From positions 31,660 to 95,659 of the forward strand of contig NZ_QRWD01000009.1 of assembly GCF_003459505.1 (NCBI RefSeq): a DNA stretch of 64,000 nucleotides, read 5' to 3'. Position 1 is the stretch's first letter. Every line of letters starts with the position of its first letter. The translations under genes and the position numbers were made by a program. Shown here one piece after another: positions 33,599-42,986 of this stretch. This DNA comes from Collinsella sp. AF20-14LB (GTDB lineage Bacteria > Actinomycetota > Coriobacteriia > Coriobacteriales > Coriobacteriaceae). Below the pieces are notes generated by a model. The model was not told the origin of the DNA, did not search any database, and saw nothing but the letters and a program-made list of their open reading frames with translations.

Positions 33599-33750
33599 GC
33601 TTACCTCGTTTAGCTTCTGAGCCGCTTCTTGCGTCTGCCGTCTTTACTCTACACCGCGTTAGGCGAGGTGTCAGACAAGGTTTGTTGACCTGAAAGTCAG
33701 GCCAATCGACATGGCTAAAACGCCGTGAGGATCATAAGAGTCAAATAGAC

Positions 33751-33788
33751 AAAAAAGCGCGGGGCCGGTTTGATTCCGACTCCGCGCT
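33751..33788 (-). terminator. Terminator of the OPT transporter gene
   Basis: On the minus strand AGCGCGGAGTCGG and CCGGCCCCGCGCT form a stem followed by TTTTT. Confidence 0.85.
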
Positions 33789-33813
33789 CTGCGCTGGTGC
33801 GTTGTTGTTCGGC

Positions 33814-35517
33814 CTACCCCAGCAGGCTCAGACCAACAGAGACAAACGCCAGAATAACGCCGACGATGGACTCGCCGCCGAGCAGGCCGCTGGCGACGAC
33901 CAGGCCCTGTTCCTGGAAGGCGGCGTCCTTGGCAGCCTTCTCCTCGTCCGAAAGACCAGCGGTGGCGTCGCGGTGGGCGGACCACTTGTCGTAAGCGAGC
34001 TTGACACAGGAGCCCAAGAAGGCCGTGAGCGACATATAGAACGGCAGGTACACGCCCAGGCCGATCATCATGGCTGGAATGCCGAGCCAGTACATGACGA
34101 TACCGGCGATAAAGCCGCCTGCGAACCACGGCACACTCGGGATGCCCGAGACCATGGTGGCGACGACGCTTGCCTGTGCGGCAACGAAACTCTTGTCGGG
34201 ACCAAAGGCGTCCGGACCATAGGCGGTGACGAGCGCGACCATGACGGCGGCAGCGACCAGGGCGCCCACGATGCCGCCGATGGCCTGGCCGACCCACTGT
34301 GCGCGCGGGTTGGTGCCCAGCACGGCGCCGGCCTTAAAGTCGTTCATGACGTCGCCCGCAAGGCCGCACGCTACGGCCACGATGCCGGCGATAAAGAACA
34401 GCTTGACCTGAGCGAGTTGCGCGAAGGTGGCAACGATGAGCATGACGATGAGGCCAAAGATCTCCATGGGGTCGATGCCCGTCTGACCGCAGCTCTGCGC
34501 GCTCATGATGGTGGTGACAAAGGTGAACAGCGTGACGATGACGGCAGGAACGGGGCCAAGACCGAGTACGATAGCAACGATCACGGCGATGGCGGCAGCG
34601 CCCAGGCCGATGATACCGGCGTCGAGCTTAAGGGAGCCCGAGATGAGTGACTGCTCGTCGGTGTCGGTGGAGCTGTCGGCGGCGAGGCCGCGGACGATAC
34701 CGGCGACCTGCGGCAGGATGTCCTTGAGGACGACGGCGACGCCAAAGCCCATCATAAGGCCCATGCCGAGGGACTTGACGATGCCTTGTGCGGTCATAAC
34801 GTCAAACAGACCGGTAGCGGTGCCGCCGACAATGATGCCAAAATTGCCCAGTAGCGCGCCGGCAAACCAGAATGCGACCGGGGCGAAGCCCACGAGGAAG
34901 CCGACGGAGAGTAACATGGGCGAGTTGTAGATGGCAAAGGTAACGCCGGGGATATTGAGCGTGCACAGCATGCTGGGCACCACGCCCAGGGCGTCTCGAA
35001 GCACGCTGTAGATGCCGGCGATGGCCATGGAGCCAAAGAGCTGCTTGCCAGTCTTGCCGCCGGCCTCGGTGGCGCGCAGGGTCTGAGCTGCGGCGTTGCC
35101 GGTGGGGAACTCCAGCGCGGCGTCCACGATAAAGTGACGGTGGATGAGTGCCGTGGCCAGCAGACCCAGGATGGTGCCGGCGAGTGCCACGATGAACATG
35201 TCGAGCCAGCTGATCTGGTCGGCATAGCCCAGCATCCAGGCGCCCGGGATGGTAAACGCCAGACCGCCGGCGACCATGGCGCCTGCTGACATGATAGTGT
35301 GGGTGACGTTTGCCTCGTTGAGGCTGGCGTTGCCCATGAGCTTAAGGAAGAACAGCGAGATGACGGCAGCGAAGACGATCGGCCAGGGGAGTGCGCCCAT
35401 CTTGAGGGCGGTGTAGGCCGAGCTTGCCGTGATGATCACGCAGCCAAGGACGCCGATGACGACGCCGCGCAGCGTAAGTTGACCGCGCATCGAGGTGCGG
35501 TTCGAGGGATTGCTCAT
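33814..35517 (-). CDS. OPT family oligopeptide transporter
   Basis: A 567-residue membrane protein of the oligopeptide transporter (OPT) family with about 14 hydrophobic segments. The N-terminal SLTLRGVVIGVLGCVIITASSAYTALKMGALPWPIVFAA-type start and SLNEANVTHTIMSAGAMVAGG are family hallmarks. Members take up short peptides or metal chelates, driven by protons. AAAGGAG precedes the ATG. It is transcribed away from coaX, with about 190 bases of shared upstream region. Confidence 0.92.
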   Translation of the reverse strand: MSNPSNRTSMRGQLTLRGVVIGVLGCVIITASSAYTALKMGALPWPIVFAAVISLFFLKLMGNASLNEANVTHTIMSAGAMVAGGLAFTIPGAWMLGYADQISWLDMFIVALAGTILGLLATALIHRHFIVDAALEFPTGNAAAQTLRATEAGGKTGKQLFGSMAIAGIYSVLRDALGVVPSMLCTLNIPGVTFAIYNSPMLLSVGFLVGFAPVAFWFAGALLGNFGIIVGGTATGLFDVMTAQGIVKSLGMGLMMGFGVAVVLKDILPQVAGIVRGLAADSSTDTDEQSLISGSLKLDAGIIGLGAAAIAVIVAIVLGLGPVPAVIVTLFTFVTTIMSAQSCGQTGIDPMEIFGLIVMLIVATFAQLAQVKLFFIAGIVAVACGLAGDVMNDFKAGAVLGTNPRAQWVGQAIGGIVGALVAAAVMVALVTAYGPDAFGPDKSFVAAQASVVATMVSGIPSVPWFAGGFIAGIVMYWLGIPAMMIGLGVYLPFYMSLTAFLGSCVKLAYDKWSAHRDATAGLSDEEKAAKDAAFQEQGLVVASGLLGGESIVGVILAFVSVGLSLLG

Positions 35518-35709
35518 ATAAAACTCCTTTGCGTATATCCGCTTCCCCCGGGAGCGCCGTTACGGATACGGCGCGGGAAGTCGGGTTACCAAGGGCCGCC
35601 GCGTGAGCTCGCAAACGACCGCGCACCAGTATAGCCGCAAGCTAGTCATTTTGGGATGACTGGTTTAGGTAGGCGATATACTGCTGGACAGACGAAAGGA
35701 GCGCCGACG

Positions 35710-36561
35710 ATGCTTAATGGGTACGCATATATATTGACGATCGACGTGGGCAACACGTTCATTCGCTTTGGCCTGTTTGCAGAGGATTCGGCCGCGGCGC
35801 AGGAATGTCCGCTTGCGACGTGCGAGATCACCACGCCGTCGAGCATCACAGCAGACGAGGCGCGCATGCGTCTCGTGCAGGTCATGGCCGCACTGGCGGC
35901 CGATGCGGGCATGCCGGGTGCGCTTGTGCCCGCGGCTGCTGTGCTGAGCTGCGTGGTCCCGGCGCTCGAGCGCCCTTGGAAGACGGCGCTTTCCCGCACC
36001 TGCACGGGGCGCGTGCTCACCGTGGGGCCGGGACTTAAGACCGGCATGCCTGTGCACTACGATGACCCGGCCGAGATCGGTCCCGACCGCATCGCCGACG
36101 CCGTGGCGGCCCGTGCCGTCTACGGCTCTCCGTGCATCGTGATCGACCTGGGCACGACGACCAATATCGAGGTCATCGACGCGCACGGTACCTTTGTGGG
36201 CGGCGTTATCGCGCCAGGCCTGGCCCTCGGCGCCCGTTCGCTTTCGGCGGCAGCAGCGCGCCTACCCCAGGTTGAGCCCTCGGCGCCAACGCACGTCATC
36301 GGACGCAACACGCGTGAGGCCATGCGCTCGGGTGTGGTTTTGGGCGAGGTAGCCCGCATCGACGGAATGCTCGACATGGTGCTTGCCGAGATGCGCGCGA
36401 CCAAGGCCGCGGGGGAGGGCGATGTGCCCATCGTCATTACCGGCGACGATGCCGAGGCACTTGCGGCGCTGGTCGGCCACAGCCTGACGGTAGACGACGC
36501 GCTGACGTTGCGGGGTCTCGCCGAGCTCTACCGCATCAACCAAAAGCCCCGCCGCGCGTAG
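35710..36561 (+). CDS. coaX: Type III pantothenate kinase
   Basis: A 283-residue kinase making 4'-phosphopantothenate, the first step of CoA synthesis. The actin-like fold shows phosphate-1 DVGNTFIRFG (Asp12), GPDRIADAVAA in the substrate region, and VIDLGTTTNIEVID as phosphate-2; VGGVIAPGL follows. The start at 35710 has GAAAGGAGCGCCGACG before it; 35656 has none. Type III enzymes are insensitive to CoA feedback and typically need a monovalent cation. Confidence 0.93.
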   Translation: MLNGYAYILTIDVGNTFIRFGLFAEDSAAAQECPLATCEITTPSSITADEARMRLVQVMAALAADAGMPGALVPAAAVLSCVVPALERPWKTALSRTCTGRVLTVGPGLKTGMPVHYDDPAEIGPDRIADAVAARAVYGSPCIVIDLGTTTNIEVIDAHGTFVGGVIAPGLALGARSLSAAAARLPQVEPSAPTHVIGRNTREAMRSGVVLGEVARIDGMLDMVLAEMRATKAAGEGDVPIVITGDDAEALAALVGHSLTVDDALTLRGLAELYRINQKPRRA

Positions 36562-36643
36562 GGCGAGGGGCTGGTGGGATAAGCGCCCCTACCTTTCACC
36601 TGCTACAATGGGCCAAACTATTGCGATTGCGGAGGTGTCTGCC

Positions 36644-37168
36644 ATGTCGGACGATCTTCATCAAACCGCGTCGGGCAAGCGCCGCGACGTTATTAGCTGG
36701 GACGAGTTCTTTATGAGCGTGGCCATCGCCGCGCAGCGCCGCAGCAAGGACCCCAACACGCAGGTGGGAGCGTGCATCGCCAGCACCAACCACCGCATCC
36801 TTTCGGTGGGTTACAACGGCACGCCCTCGGCGCTCAACGACGACTTTTTCCCGTGGGGTACGAGCGATGACCCGCTGCAGGACAAGCACAACTACGTGGT
36901 CCATGCCGAGGCCAACGCCGTGCTCAACTACCGTGGCTCGCTCAAGGACCTCGAGGGTTCCACGGTTTACGTCACGCTGTTCCCGTGCCACGACTGCGCC
37001 AAGATCCTGGCGCAGGTGGGCGTGGGCGAGGTCGTCTACCTGGACAATAAGTATGCCGACACCGATGACGGCCGTATCAGCCGCCGCATTCTCGACTCCT
37101 GCGGCATCAGCTACCGCCAGGTCATCGTCGATGTCCAGATTGGTACCGGGGGACAGGCTCGGCAGTAG
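36644..37168 (+). CDS. dCMP deaminase / cytidine deaminase family protein
   Basis: A 174-residue zinc deaminase of the deoxycytidylate group, producing dUMP for thymidylate synthesis. Zinc ligands and proton shuttle are visible: HAEANAV (His87, Glu89) and PCHDC (Cys115, Cys118). The spacer between DPNTQVG and HAE and the FFPWGTSDDPLQDKH loop fit dCMP deaminases better than tRNA or riboflavin deaminases. GGAGGTG precedes the start at 36644. Confidence 0.88.
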   Translation: MSDDLHQTASGKRRDVISWDEFFMSVAIAAQRRSKDPNTQVGACIASTNHRILSVGYNGTPSALNDDFFPWGTSDDPLQDKHNYVVHAEANAVLNYRGSLKDLEGSTVYVTLFPCHDCAKILAQVGVGEVVYLDNKYADTDDGRISRRILDSCGISYRQVIVDVQIGTGGQARQ

Positions 37169-37338
37169 CGCGTGCCGACGCCAGCTGGCGGCAAAACAGC
37201 CAAAAGAGCCCCGTCCCAAATTGACTGCTCGTGAAAGTCATGTCCGCACGCATGGCTGGCGCCTAAGCGGGTACATGGCTGTAGTAACATAGCCCCTGTC
37301 CGCGGGCGTGCCCGCGTTATTGTGAGAAAGGAGCCCCT

Positions 37339-37617
37339 GTGGCTGTTAACGAAGAGCTGCTTAAGAAGGTTCTTGAAGAGATTCGCCCCAACCTGCAGGC
37401 CGACGGCGGCGATATGGAGTATGTGGGCGTCGACGACGAGGGTGTCGTCAAGTTGGAACTACAGGGCGCCTGCGCCGGCTGCCCCATGAGCTCGCTGACC
37501 CTGTCTATGGGTATCGAGCGCATCCTGAAGGAGCACGTGCCCGGCGTCACCCGCGTCGAGCAGGTCAATGCTTCCGGCGAGACCGACGAACTGTACGACG
37601 AGTACGCGCCGTTCTAA
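37339..37617 (+). CDS. NifU-like C-terminal domain scaffold protein
   Basis: A 92-residue protein made only of the NifU C-terminal (Nfu) domain, which carries a labile 4Fe-4S cluster at a dimer interface and hands it to target enzymes. The cluster cysteines are Cys45 and Cys48 in GACAGCPMSS. It starts with GTG after AAAGGAGCCCCT. Nothing in the neighbourhood encodes the rest of an iron-sulfur assembly system. Confidence 0.92.
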   Translation: MAVNEELLKKVLEEIRPNLQADGGDMEYVGVDDEGVVKLELQGACAGCPMSSLTLSMGIERILKEHVPGVTRVEQVNASGETDELYDEYAPF

Positions 37618-37725
37618 GATGCGAAAGCTGCGGACGACATGCTCCGCATAGACGTTACGCCCAGATATGCGGCTGCGAGCGCAAGGCCCGCGCCCGCATT
37701 TGTATGTAGGGAGCAGGGGATCGAT

Positions 37726-38547
37726 ATGCTCAACGACCTCTACCATATGCTTGATCCCGTCGCGATCTCGGCGGGCCCCATCACTATCTACTGGTACGGC
37801 CTGGCCTACGTGGTCGGCGCCCTGCTCACGGCGGTCGTTATGTACCGCACGCAGCGTCGTTGGGGCTTCGACATTACGATCGATGACCTGACGAGCGTCG
37901 TGGTCGGCGCGGTCTTTGGCCTCATCATCGGCGCGCGCCTGTTTTACGTCGTCTTTTACGGCGATGGCTACTATTGGACCCACCCGCTCGAGATCTTTGC
38001 CACCAACGAGGGCGGCATGAGCTTCCACGGCGGCCTGGTGGGCGGCATCTTGGGCGGTATCATCGTGTGCCGCATGTATAAGCTCGACGCCTGGACCGTC
38101 GCCGACCTTGCCGTGATCGGCGCCCCGCTGGCCCTGTGCCTGGGCCGTTGTGCCAATTTCGTCAACGGCGAGCTGTGGGGTAAGCCGACCGATCTGCCTT
38201 GGGGTGTGGTCTTTGGCGGCACTGCGGGCGATATGCCGCGCCATCCCTCCCAGCTCTACGAGGCGTTTCTAGAGGGCATCGTGCTCTTTTGCATCCTACG
38301 GGTGCTCAGTCGCAAAAAGCCGCTGCTGCCCCAGGGCACGTTTATGGGCGTGTTCGTGATGGGGTACGGCATCGTCCGCTTTCTCGTTGAGTTCGTGCGC
38401 GTGCCCGATGCGCAGCTGGGCTATCTGCTGGGAGGCGTTATCACCATGGGCCAGCTGCTGAGTTTGCCGCTCGTAATCGCCGGCCTGGCGCTCATCATCT
38501 TCGCCCGACACCGCAACCGTCCCCAGCGCATCTACCTGGACGCCTAA
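37726..38547 (+). CDS. lgt: Prolipoprotein diacylglyceryl transferase
   Basis: A 273-residue inner-membrane enzyme that attaches diacylglycerol to the lipobox cysteine of prolipoproteins, such as the binding protein at 19180-20175. Seven membrane segments are apparent. The Lgt signature LGRCANFVNGELWG and the MSFHGGLVGG segment with the essential histidine are present, and HPSQLYEA follows. GGGAGCAGGGG precedes the start at 37726; an upstream in-frame ATG at 37639 would add a non-hydrophobic extension without a clear site. Confidence 0.95.
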   Translation: MLNDLYHMLDPVAISAGPITIYWYGLAYVVGALLTAVVMYRTQRRWGFDITIDDLTSVVVGAVFGLIIGARLFYVVFYGDGYYWTHPLEIFATNEGGMSFHGGLVGGILGGIIVCRMYKLDAWTVADLAVIGAPLALCLGRCANFVNGELWGKPTDLPWGVVFGGTAGDMPRHPSQLYEAFLEGIVLFCILRVLSRKKPLLPQGTFMGVFVMGYGIVRFLVEFVRVPDAQLGYLLGGVITMGQLLSLPLVIAGLALIIFARHRNRPQRIYLDA

Positions 38548-38556
38548 TCACCAAAG

Positions 38557-38589
38557 CCACCACAAAGGGGACAGGCACCTTTGTGGTGG
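38557..38589. repeat. GGGACAGGCACC palindrome (family F)
   Basis: CCACCACAAAGG and CCTTTGTGGTGG pair perfectly around GGACAGGCA; same core as 20295-20322. It starts ten bases past the lgt stop. Confidence 0.85.
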
Positions 38590-38617
38590 TTTGCTGGGCA
38601 ACGATGACAGAACCGTA

Positions 38618-38671
38618 ACGTTTTCCCAGATAAAACCTGCCAAAATAAACCTGTCCCTTTTTGGCAGGTTT
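38618..38671. repeat. CCTGCCAAAA palindrome (family C), inverted copy
   Basis: In reverse orientation compared with 6651 and 43511: AACGTTTTCCCAGATAAAACC, then the TGCCAAAATAAACCTGTCCC core and TTTTTGGCAGGTTT. It ends 20 bases before the next start codon. Confidence 0.9.
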
Positions 38672-38691
38672 CTAGAAAGGCTCTTTGGACT

Positions 38692-40875
38692 GTGAAGGAT
38701 TCCGACCTCTCCACAACGGCTGCGCGCGACGCTGCCCGCATCGTCTGGTTTAAGCGCTACCCCGCCAAGCAGACGCTCATCGCATTTCTGCTCGCGCTGT
38801 TGGCGACCACGGCGTTTTCCATCGATCCCGCGCCGGTCTCGAGCAACGCAGTCTTGGCGATTGACCCCAAAGCCTCGGGCATGCTGTACGTGTGCTACGA
38901 GGTGCTCCTCTCGTTTGCCGGCCATACCGACGCGGTCATGCTGCTTGCGCTTGCCTGCCTGCTCACGCTGCCGTTTCGCTACGTATTCTTTGGCCGCGGC
39001 GATGCTTGGCGTCCTTCGGTGATCCTTCCGTCGCTGTTCTTTGCCGTCTGCATGGTGTTTGGCCGCAGCTACGACCTCACCGATTCTGCCGAGATCGTAC
39101 TCGGCGACAAGGCTCGCATCATCTGCGCCTGGATAGGCGGTGCGGGCTGGATGCTCTTGGCGGTCGTTGCCTTCTACCTGGCTTTTGAGTGTCTAGATTG
39201 GCTGAGCTCTCGGCGCATTCTGTTTTCCGAAGCGCACTTTGGCCGCGTATGGCGTGTGGCTCACGCCGTACTCTCGGTCCGTCCCTTTGCCGGGCCCTTC
39301 CTGGTGCTTATGGTCGCCTGGGCGCCCACGCTCATCGCTTCGCTGCCCGGCCTTTTTATGGGAGATACGGGTGCGCAGATTCGCCAGTGGTTCAACTACC
39401 CCAACGGCACGAGTGACTACCTGCGTCTGCTCAATCCCAATGTGTTGCTCAACGGACATCACCCCGTGGTGCACACGGCTATCATCGGTTCGTGCGTCCA
39501 GCTGGGGCTTTCACTGTTCAACAGTGCCAACGCAGGTCTTGCCATCTACACCTGCGCTCAGTTCGTCATTACGGCCGCCTGCATGGCCTATTCCATCTCG
39601 TCGCTGCGCAAGCTGGGCGTGAGCTTGCCGATCCGCGGCGTGATCTTGCTGTTCTTTGTGTTTATGCCCATGTTCTCCAACTACGCGGCCCTGCTTACCA
39701 AAGATGTGCTGTTTGCCGACGCGTTTTTGGTGCTGTTGGTGCAGGCCGTGAAGCTCGTGGCATGCGGCCTGCCCCGTCGCGATGCCAATGCCGAGCGTGC
39801 GGGCGAACAGAGGCCCGTGCTCTTTGCGCGCCATGACTGGCTGCTGCTCGCTCTGGGTGCCATGGGTTCCACGTTTCTGCGCAACGGCGGCCTGGTGTTT
39901 CCCCTGGCGGCATGCGTAATCGCGGCGGCGTTTTGCGCATGGGACGCGCATGTGGCTCGTCGCGCAGCCAAGCAGGCTGGTGCTGCGTCTTCGGGCTCCA
40001 TCCCGCGTTTCCGCTGGATGGGAGTTCTTGCGGTGCTTGCACTCTGCCTTGCCTCTAATATGTACTTCACCAAGGTCTTTATGCCGGCGCACGACATTAC
40101 GCCTGGTTCCAAGCGCGAAATCCTCTCGATTCCGTTCCAGCAGACGGCTCGTTTCGTCCAAAAGCACGACGGCCTCAACTCGGGTGTCAACCCTACGGTT
40201 AAGGAGGACGGCACTATCGTGGAGGCTCCTTGCGACGGCTTGGTGACCGACGATGAGCGTGCCGTGATCGACCGTGTGCTCAAGTACGACAATCTGGGCC
40301 GCCGTTACAACCCCGACAAGTCCGACGCCGTCAAGAACTGCTTTAACGAGTACGCCTCGCAGGAGGACATCAAGGCCTATTTTGAGGTCTGGGCGCAGAT
40401 GTTCAAAAAGGATCCCGAGTGCTACATCTCGGCGCTCATCAATAACTACTACGGCTACTTTTATCCGAGTGCCCGCGATGCGTGGGTCTACAGCACGGCG
40501 CGCAGTGCCGAGATTATGGCGAAGCCCGATAACCTCAAGTACTTTGACTTCCATCCGGTCGATAGCAAGGTTGTGCGCTGGTGCGACCACCTGATCAACT
40601 TGTATCGCGTGGCAGTGCAGCGCATTCCGTTTATCTCGCTCACCATGAGCTCGGCCACCTATGTGTGGATCATGATCGCCGTGGTGGTCTATCTGCTACG
40701 TCGTCATTCATGGCGCGGTCTGGCCATTTGGTTGCCGCTGCTGGGCGTGCTTGCCGTGTGCCTGATCGGTCCCTGCAACGGTTCGACCTATATGCGCTAC
40801 CTGTATCCGGTTATCGCCTGCATGCCCTTTGCCATCGGGGCCACCATCACTCGCAGCGACCTCCTCTGGTCCTAA
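38692..40875 (+). CDS. Large polytopic membrane protein (DUF6020-like)
   Basis: A 727-residue protein with about 12 hydrophobic segments and one large extracytoplasmic region (about residues 465-640, LNSGVNPTVKEDGTIVEAP onward), a layout typical of GT-C glycosyltransferases and of the actinobacterial DUF6020 family. A DTGAQIRQWFN segment after the fifth helix, with an acidic residue in the first outside loop, and NGHHPVVHTAIIG fit GT-C catalytic loops. It starts with GTG. A role in cell-surface glycan assembly is plausible but unproven. Confidence 0.65.
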   Translation: MKDSDLSTTAARDAARIVWFKRYPAKQTLIAFLLALLATTAFSIDPAPVSSNAVLAIDPKASGMLYVCYEVLLSFAGHTDAVMLLALACLLTLPFRYVFFGRGDAWRPSVILPSLFFAVCMVFGRSYDLTDSAEIVLGDKARIICAWIGGAGWMLLAVVAFYLAFECLDWLSSRRILFSEAHFGRVWRVAHAVLSVRPFAGPFLVLMVAWAPTLIASLPGLFMGDTGAQIRQWFNYPNGTSDYLRLLNPNVLLNGHHPVVHTAIIGSCVQLGLSLFNSANAGLAIYTCAQFVITAACMAYSISSLRKLGVSLPIRGVILLFFVFMPMFSNYAALLTKDVLFADAFLVLLVQAVKLVACGLPRRDANAERAGEQRPVLFARHDWLLLALGAMGSTFLRNGGLVFPLAACVIAAAFCAWDAHVARRAAKQAGAASSGSIPRFRWMGVLAVLALCLASNMYFTKVFMPAHDITPGSKREILSIPFQQTARFVQKHDGLNSGVNPTVKEDGTIVEAPCDGLVTDDERAVIDRVLKYDNLGRRYNPDKSDAVKNCFNEYASQEDIKAYFEVWAQMFKKDPECYISALINNYYGYFYPSARDAWVYSTARSAEIMAKPDNLKYFDFHPVDSKVVRWCDHLINLYRVAVQRIPFISLTMSSATYVWIMIAVVVYLLRRHSWRGLAIWLPLLGVLAVCLIGPCNGSTYMRYLYPVIACMPFAIGATITRSDLLWS

Positions 40876-40876
40876 T

Positions 40877-40926
40877 TTGGTGCAAAGGGGACAGGTTACT
40901 TTGCACCAACCCCTTGCACCAAGGGG
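40877..40926. repeat. GGGACAG palindrome plus adjacent small hairpin
   Basis: TTGGTGCAAAG and CTTTGCACCAA enclose GGGACAGGTTA (40877-40909), followed by CCCCTTG-CAC-CAAGGGG (40910-40926). They start two bases past the membrane-protein stop. Confidence 0.88.
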
Positions 40927-41053
40927 CTGTATCATCACGACGCCTTCATTTTGGGGTTTATCTCGCAGGCCAGTAGGTATATCATAACGACGTTTGTTTA
41001 TATTGCCCGAGCATCTGCGCTGGGCTTTAGGTCGAAACCGATAGGAGACACGT

Positions 41054-41860
41054 ATGTCCGGACACTCTAAGTGGGCCACAACCAAGCATCGTAAGGGCGC
41101 GCAGGACGCCAAGCGTTCCGCCCTCTTCTCCAAGCTGAGCCGCAACATCACCGTTGCTGCCCGTCTCGGCGGCGACCCGCTGCCCGAGAACAACGCCAGC
41201 CTCGCTGCTGCCGTTGCCAAGGCCAAGGCTCAGTCCATGCCTAAGGACAAGATCAAGTCCGCTATCGACAAGGCTTTTGGTTCGGGTGCCGATGCCGCCG
41301 TCTACGAGAACATCGTGTACGAGGGCTATGGTCCCGCCGGTGTCGCCGTCTACGTTGACTGCCTGACCGATAACCGCAACCGCACTGCCGCCGATGTCCG
41401 TTCCGCCTTCTCCCACGCTGGTGGCAACCTGGGCACCTCCGGTTCCGTCGCCTTCCAGTTTGAGCGCAAGGGCCAGATCGTCGTCGCCAAGGAGATCCTG
41501 GACGAGAACGCCAAGAAGGAGACCATGATCGCCAACGGTGCTGCCGGTGACGAGGATGAGTTCATGATGGCAATCGCCGAGGCTGGTGGCGAGGACTACG
41601 AGGACGCCGGCGAGGAGTGGATCGTCTGGACCGCTGCTAACGACGTCATGGCTGTCTCCAAGGCACTCGAGGAGCAGGGCGTCCAGGTCAAGGGTTCCGA
41701 GACCACCATGGTTCCGACCACCCCGACCGAGGTCTCCGGTACCGACGCCAAGAAGGTTCAGCGCCTCATCGACCGTCTCGAGGAGCTCGACGACGTCCAG
41801 GATGTTTACAGCACCATGGATATGACCGACGAGGTCATCGCTGCCCTCGAGGAGGAGTAG
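41054..41860 (+). CDS. YebC/PmpR family protein
   Basis: A 268-residue protein of the YebC/PmpR/TACO1 family, long annotated as a transcription regulator and recently linked to relieving ribosome stalling at proline stretches. It starts with the invariant MSGHSKWATTKHRKGAQDAKR and contains YEGYGPAGVAVYVDCLTDNRNRTAADVR. It is about 20 residues longer than most members because of an acidic insertion near residue 165 (AAGDEDEFMMAIAEAGGEDYEDAGEE-type). AGGAGACACGT precedes the ATG. Confidence 0.95.
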   Translation: MSGHSKWATTKHRKGAQDAKRSALFSKLSRNITVAARLGGDPLPENNASLAAAVAKAKAQSMPKDKIKSAIDKAFGSGADAAVYENIVYEGYGPAGVAVYVDCLTDNRNRTAADVRSAFSHAGGNLGTSGSVAFQFERKGQIVVAKEILDENAKKETMIANGAAGDEDEFMMAIAEAGGEDYEDAGEEWIVWTAANDVMAVSKALEEQGVQVKGSETTMVPTTPTEVSGTDAKKVQRLIDRLEELDDVQDVYSTMDMTDEVIAALEEE

Positions 41861-41929
41861 CACCCGCGCGGGTTAAGCCGCGCATATCTGGGCATAATGA
41901 AGCGAGCATGCAAGCCTCGTGGAATAGAT

Positions 41930-41973
41930 GAGCCGGATCCGCGTGCGTAGAGCACCGGACCCGGCTCTTTTAT
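41930..41973 (+). terminator. Terminator after the YebC gene
   Basis: GAGCCGGATCCG pairs with CGGACCCGGCTC (one mismatch) and is followed by TTTTATA. Confidence 0.88.
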
Positions 41974-42026
41974 AATGATGCGAATCGTTTTGCATTCTGT
42001 GGACCGAGACCCGAAAGGAGCGCCGC

Positions 42027-42572
42027 ATGCGCGTGCTCAAACGAGCCCTAGCAATCGTGTACCTTGCCGCCGCCATCGTGGCGCTGGGCACGCTTGTCTG
42101 CCAGTTCTGGGGACCGTATACGTATCGCTTTATGCTGCTATTGCGTGACACCATGCCTCGCGTCGTCGTTACGGTGTGCGCCGCCATCGTGGCGCTTGGC
42201 GTGCTCATTGGGTTTTTCCGCTTGATGTTCGCGCGTCGCGAGCCGTCCTGCGTGCATCCGGCGGGGGAGCGCAATATCGAGGTCACGCTCGCAGCGCTTT
42301 CCTCGTGCGCCCGCGCCGCGGCGGAGTGCGATGATCGTGTGATGGTTGAGCATATCGAGGCACGCGTTCAAGGCTCCGACGAGTCGCGCGTTCGTTTTAA
42401 GGTAGAGGCCATCGCGCTCGACGACCGGGACGTGGCCTCCCAAGCTATCGCGATGCAGCAGCGCATCGAGAAGGCCTGCGACACCATGCTCGGCACGCCG
42501 GGCACGACCGCGCGCGTCCGTTTTTTGCCGTCCAAGACTACCGTCCAGACCGTGGAGGTTTCCGGTGAGTGA
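42027..42572 (+). CDS. amaP: AmaP-like membrane anchor of Asp23
   Basis: A 181-residue protein with two N-terminal membrane helices (about 8-28 and 47-68) and a soluble C-terminal domain. Size, topology and position, first of a cluster with DUF2273 and Asp23 genes, identify it as AmaP, which anchors the Asp23 envelope-stress protein to the membrane in Staphylococcus. Its reading frame overlaps the next by eight bases. Sequence conservation in this family is low, so the call leans on context. Confidence 0.8.
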   Translation: MRVLKRALAIVYLAAAIVALGTLVCQFWGPYTYRFMLLLRDTMPRVVVTVCAAIVALGVLIGFFRLMFARREPSCVHPAGERNIEVTLAALSSCARAAAECDDRVMVEHIEARVQGSDESRVRFKVEAIALDDRDVASQAIAMQQRIEKACDTMLGTPGTTARVRFLPSKTTVQTVEVSGE

Positions 42573-42942
42573 TACCAACCAAGACAAGACCGCCCGCACG
42601 CCGCGCCTGACGATCGATCAGAACGCTACGCCGGCAGGCGAGTCCGCCGACACCAAGCCCGAGGCCGGCGAGCAGCACGACAGCGCCGCCAACGACTTTG
42701 ACGAGGCCATGGGTCTCATCAAAGGTACGGGCGCTGCTATCTGGAGCTACGCCGTGCGCCACCCCAACACTACGCTCGGCGCCGTGGCAGGCTTTATCCT
42801 CGCCGTGCTGGTACTTACGTTGGGCCTGTGGGACACGCTCGTCATCGCATTCTTTGTGCTGATCGGTGCCGTGATCGGCCAGATTCGCGACGGCGAGAAC
42901 GGTATCGTCAACTTCTTCGGCCGTCTGTTTAGCGGCCGCTAA
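42565..42942 (+). CDS. DUF2273 small membrane protein
   Basis: A 125-residue protein. The first 60 residues are polar and probably disordered; residues 70-112 contain the two-helix membrane hairpin typical of DUF2273 (HPNTTLGAVAGFILAVLVLTLGLWDTLVIAFFVLIGAVIG), followed by a short RDGENGIVNFFGRLF tail. It starts at GTG inside the end of amaP, so is translationally coupled. Always found with Asp23 genes; its own role is unknown. Confidence 0.9.
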   Translation: MSDTNQDKTARTPRLTIDQNATPAGESADTKPEAGEQHDSAANDFDEAMGLIKGTGAAIWSYAVRHPNTTLGAVAGFILAVLVLTLGLWDTLVIAFFVLIGAVIGQIRDGENGIVNFFGRLFSGR

Positions 42943-42986
42943 TACGTATTCGACTGTCGCATCCGCGGCAGGCATAAGGAGGAACC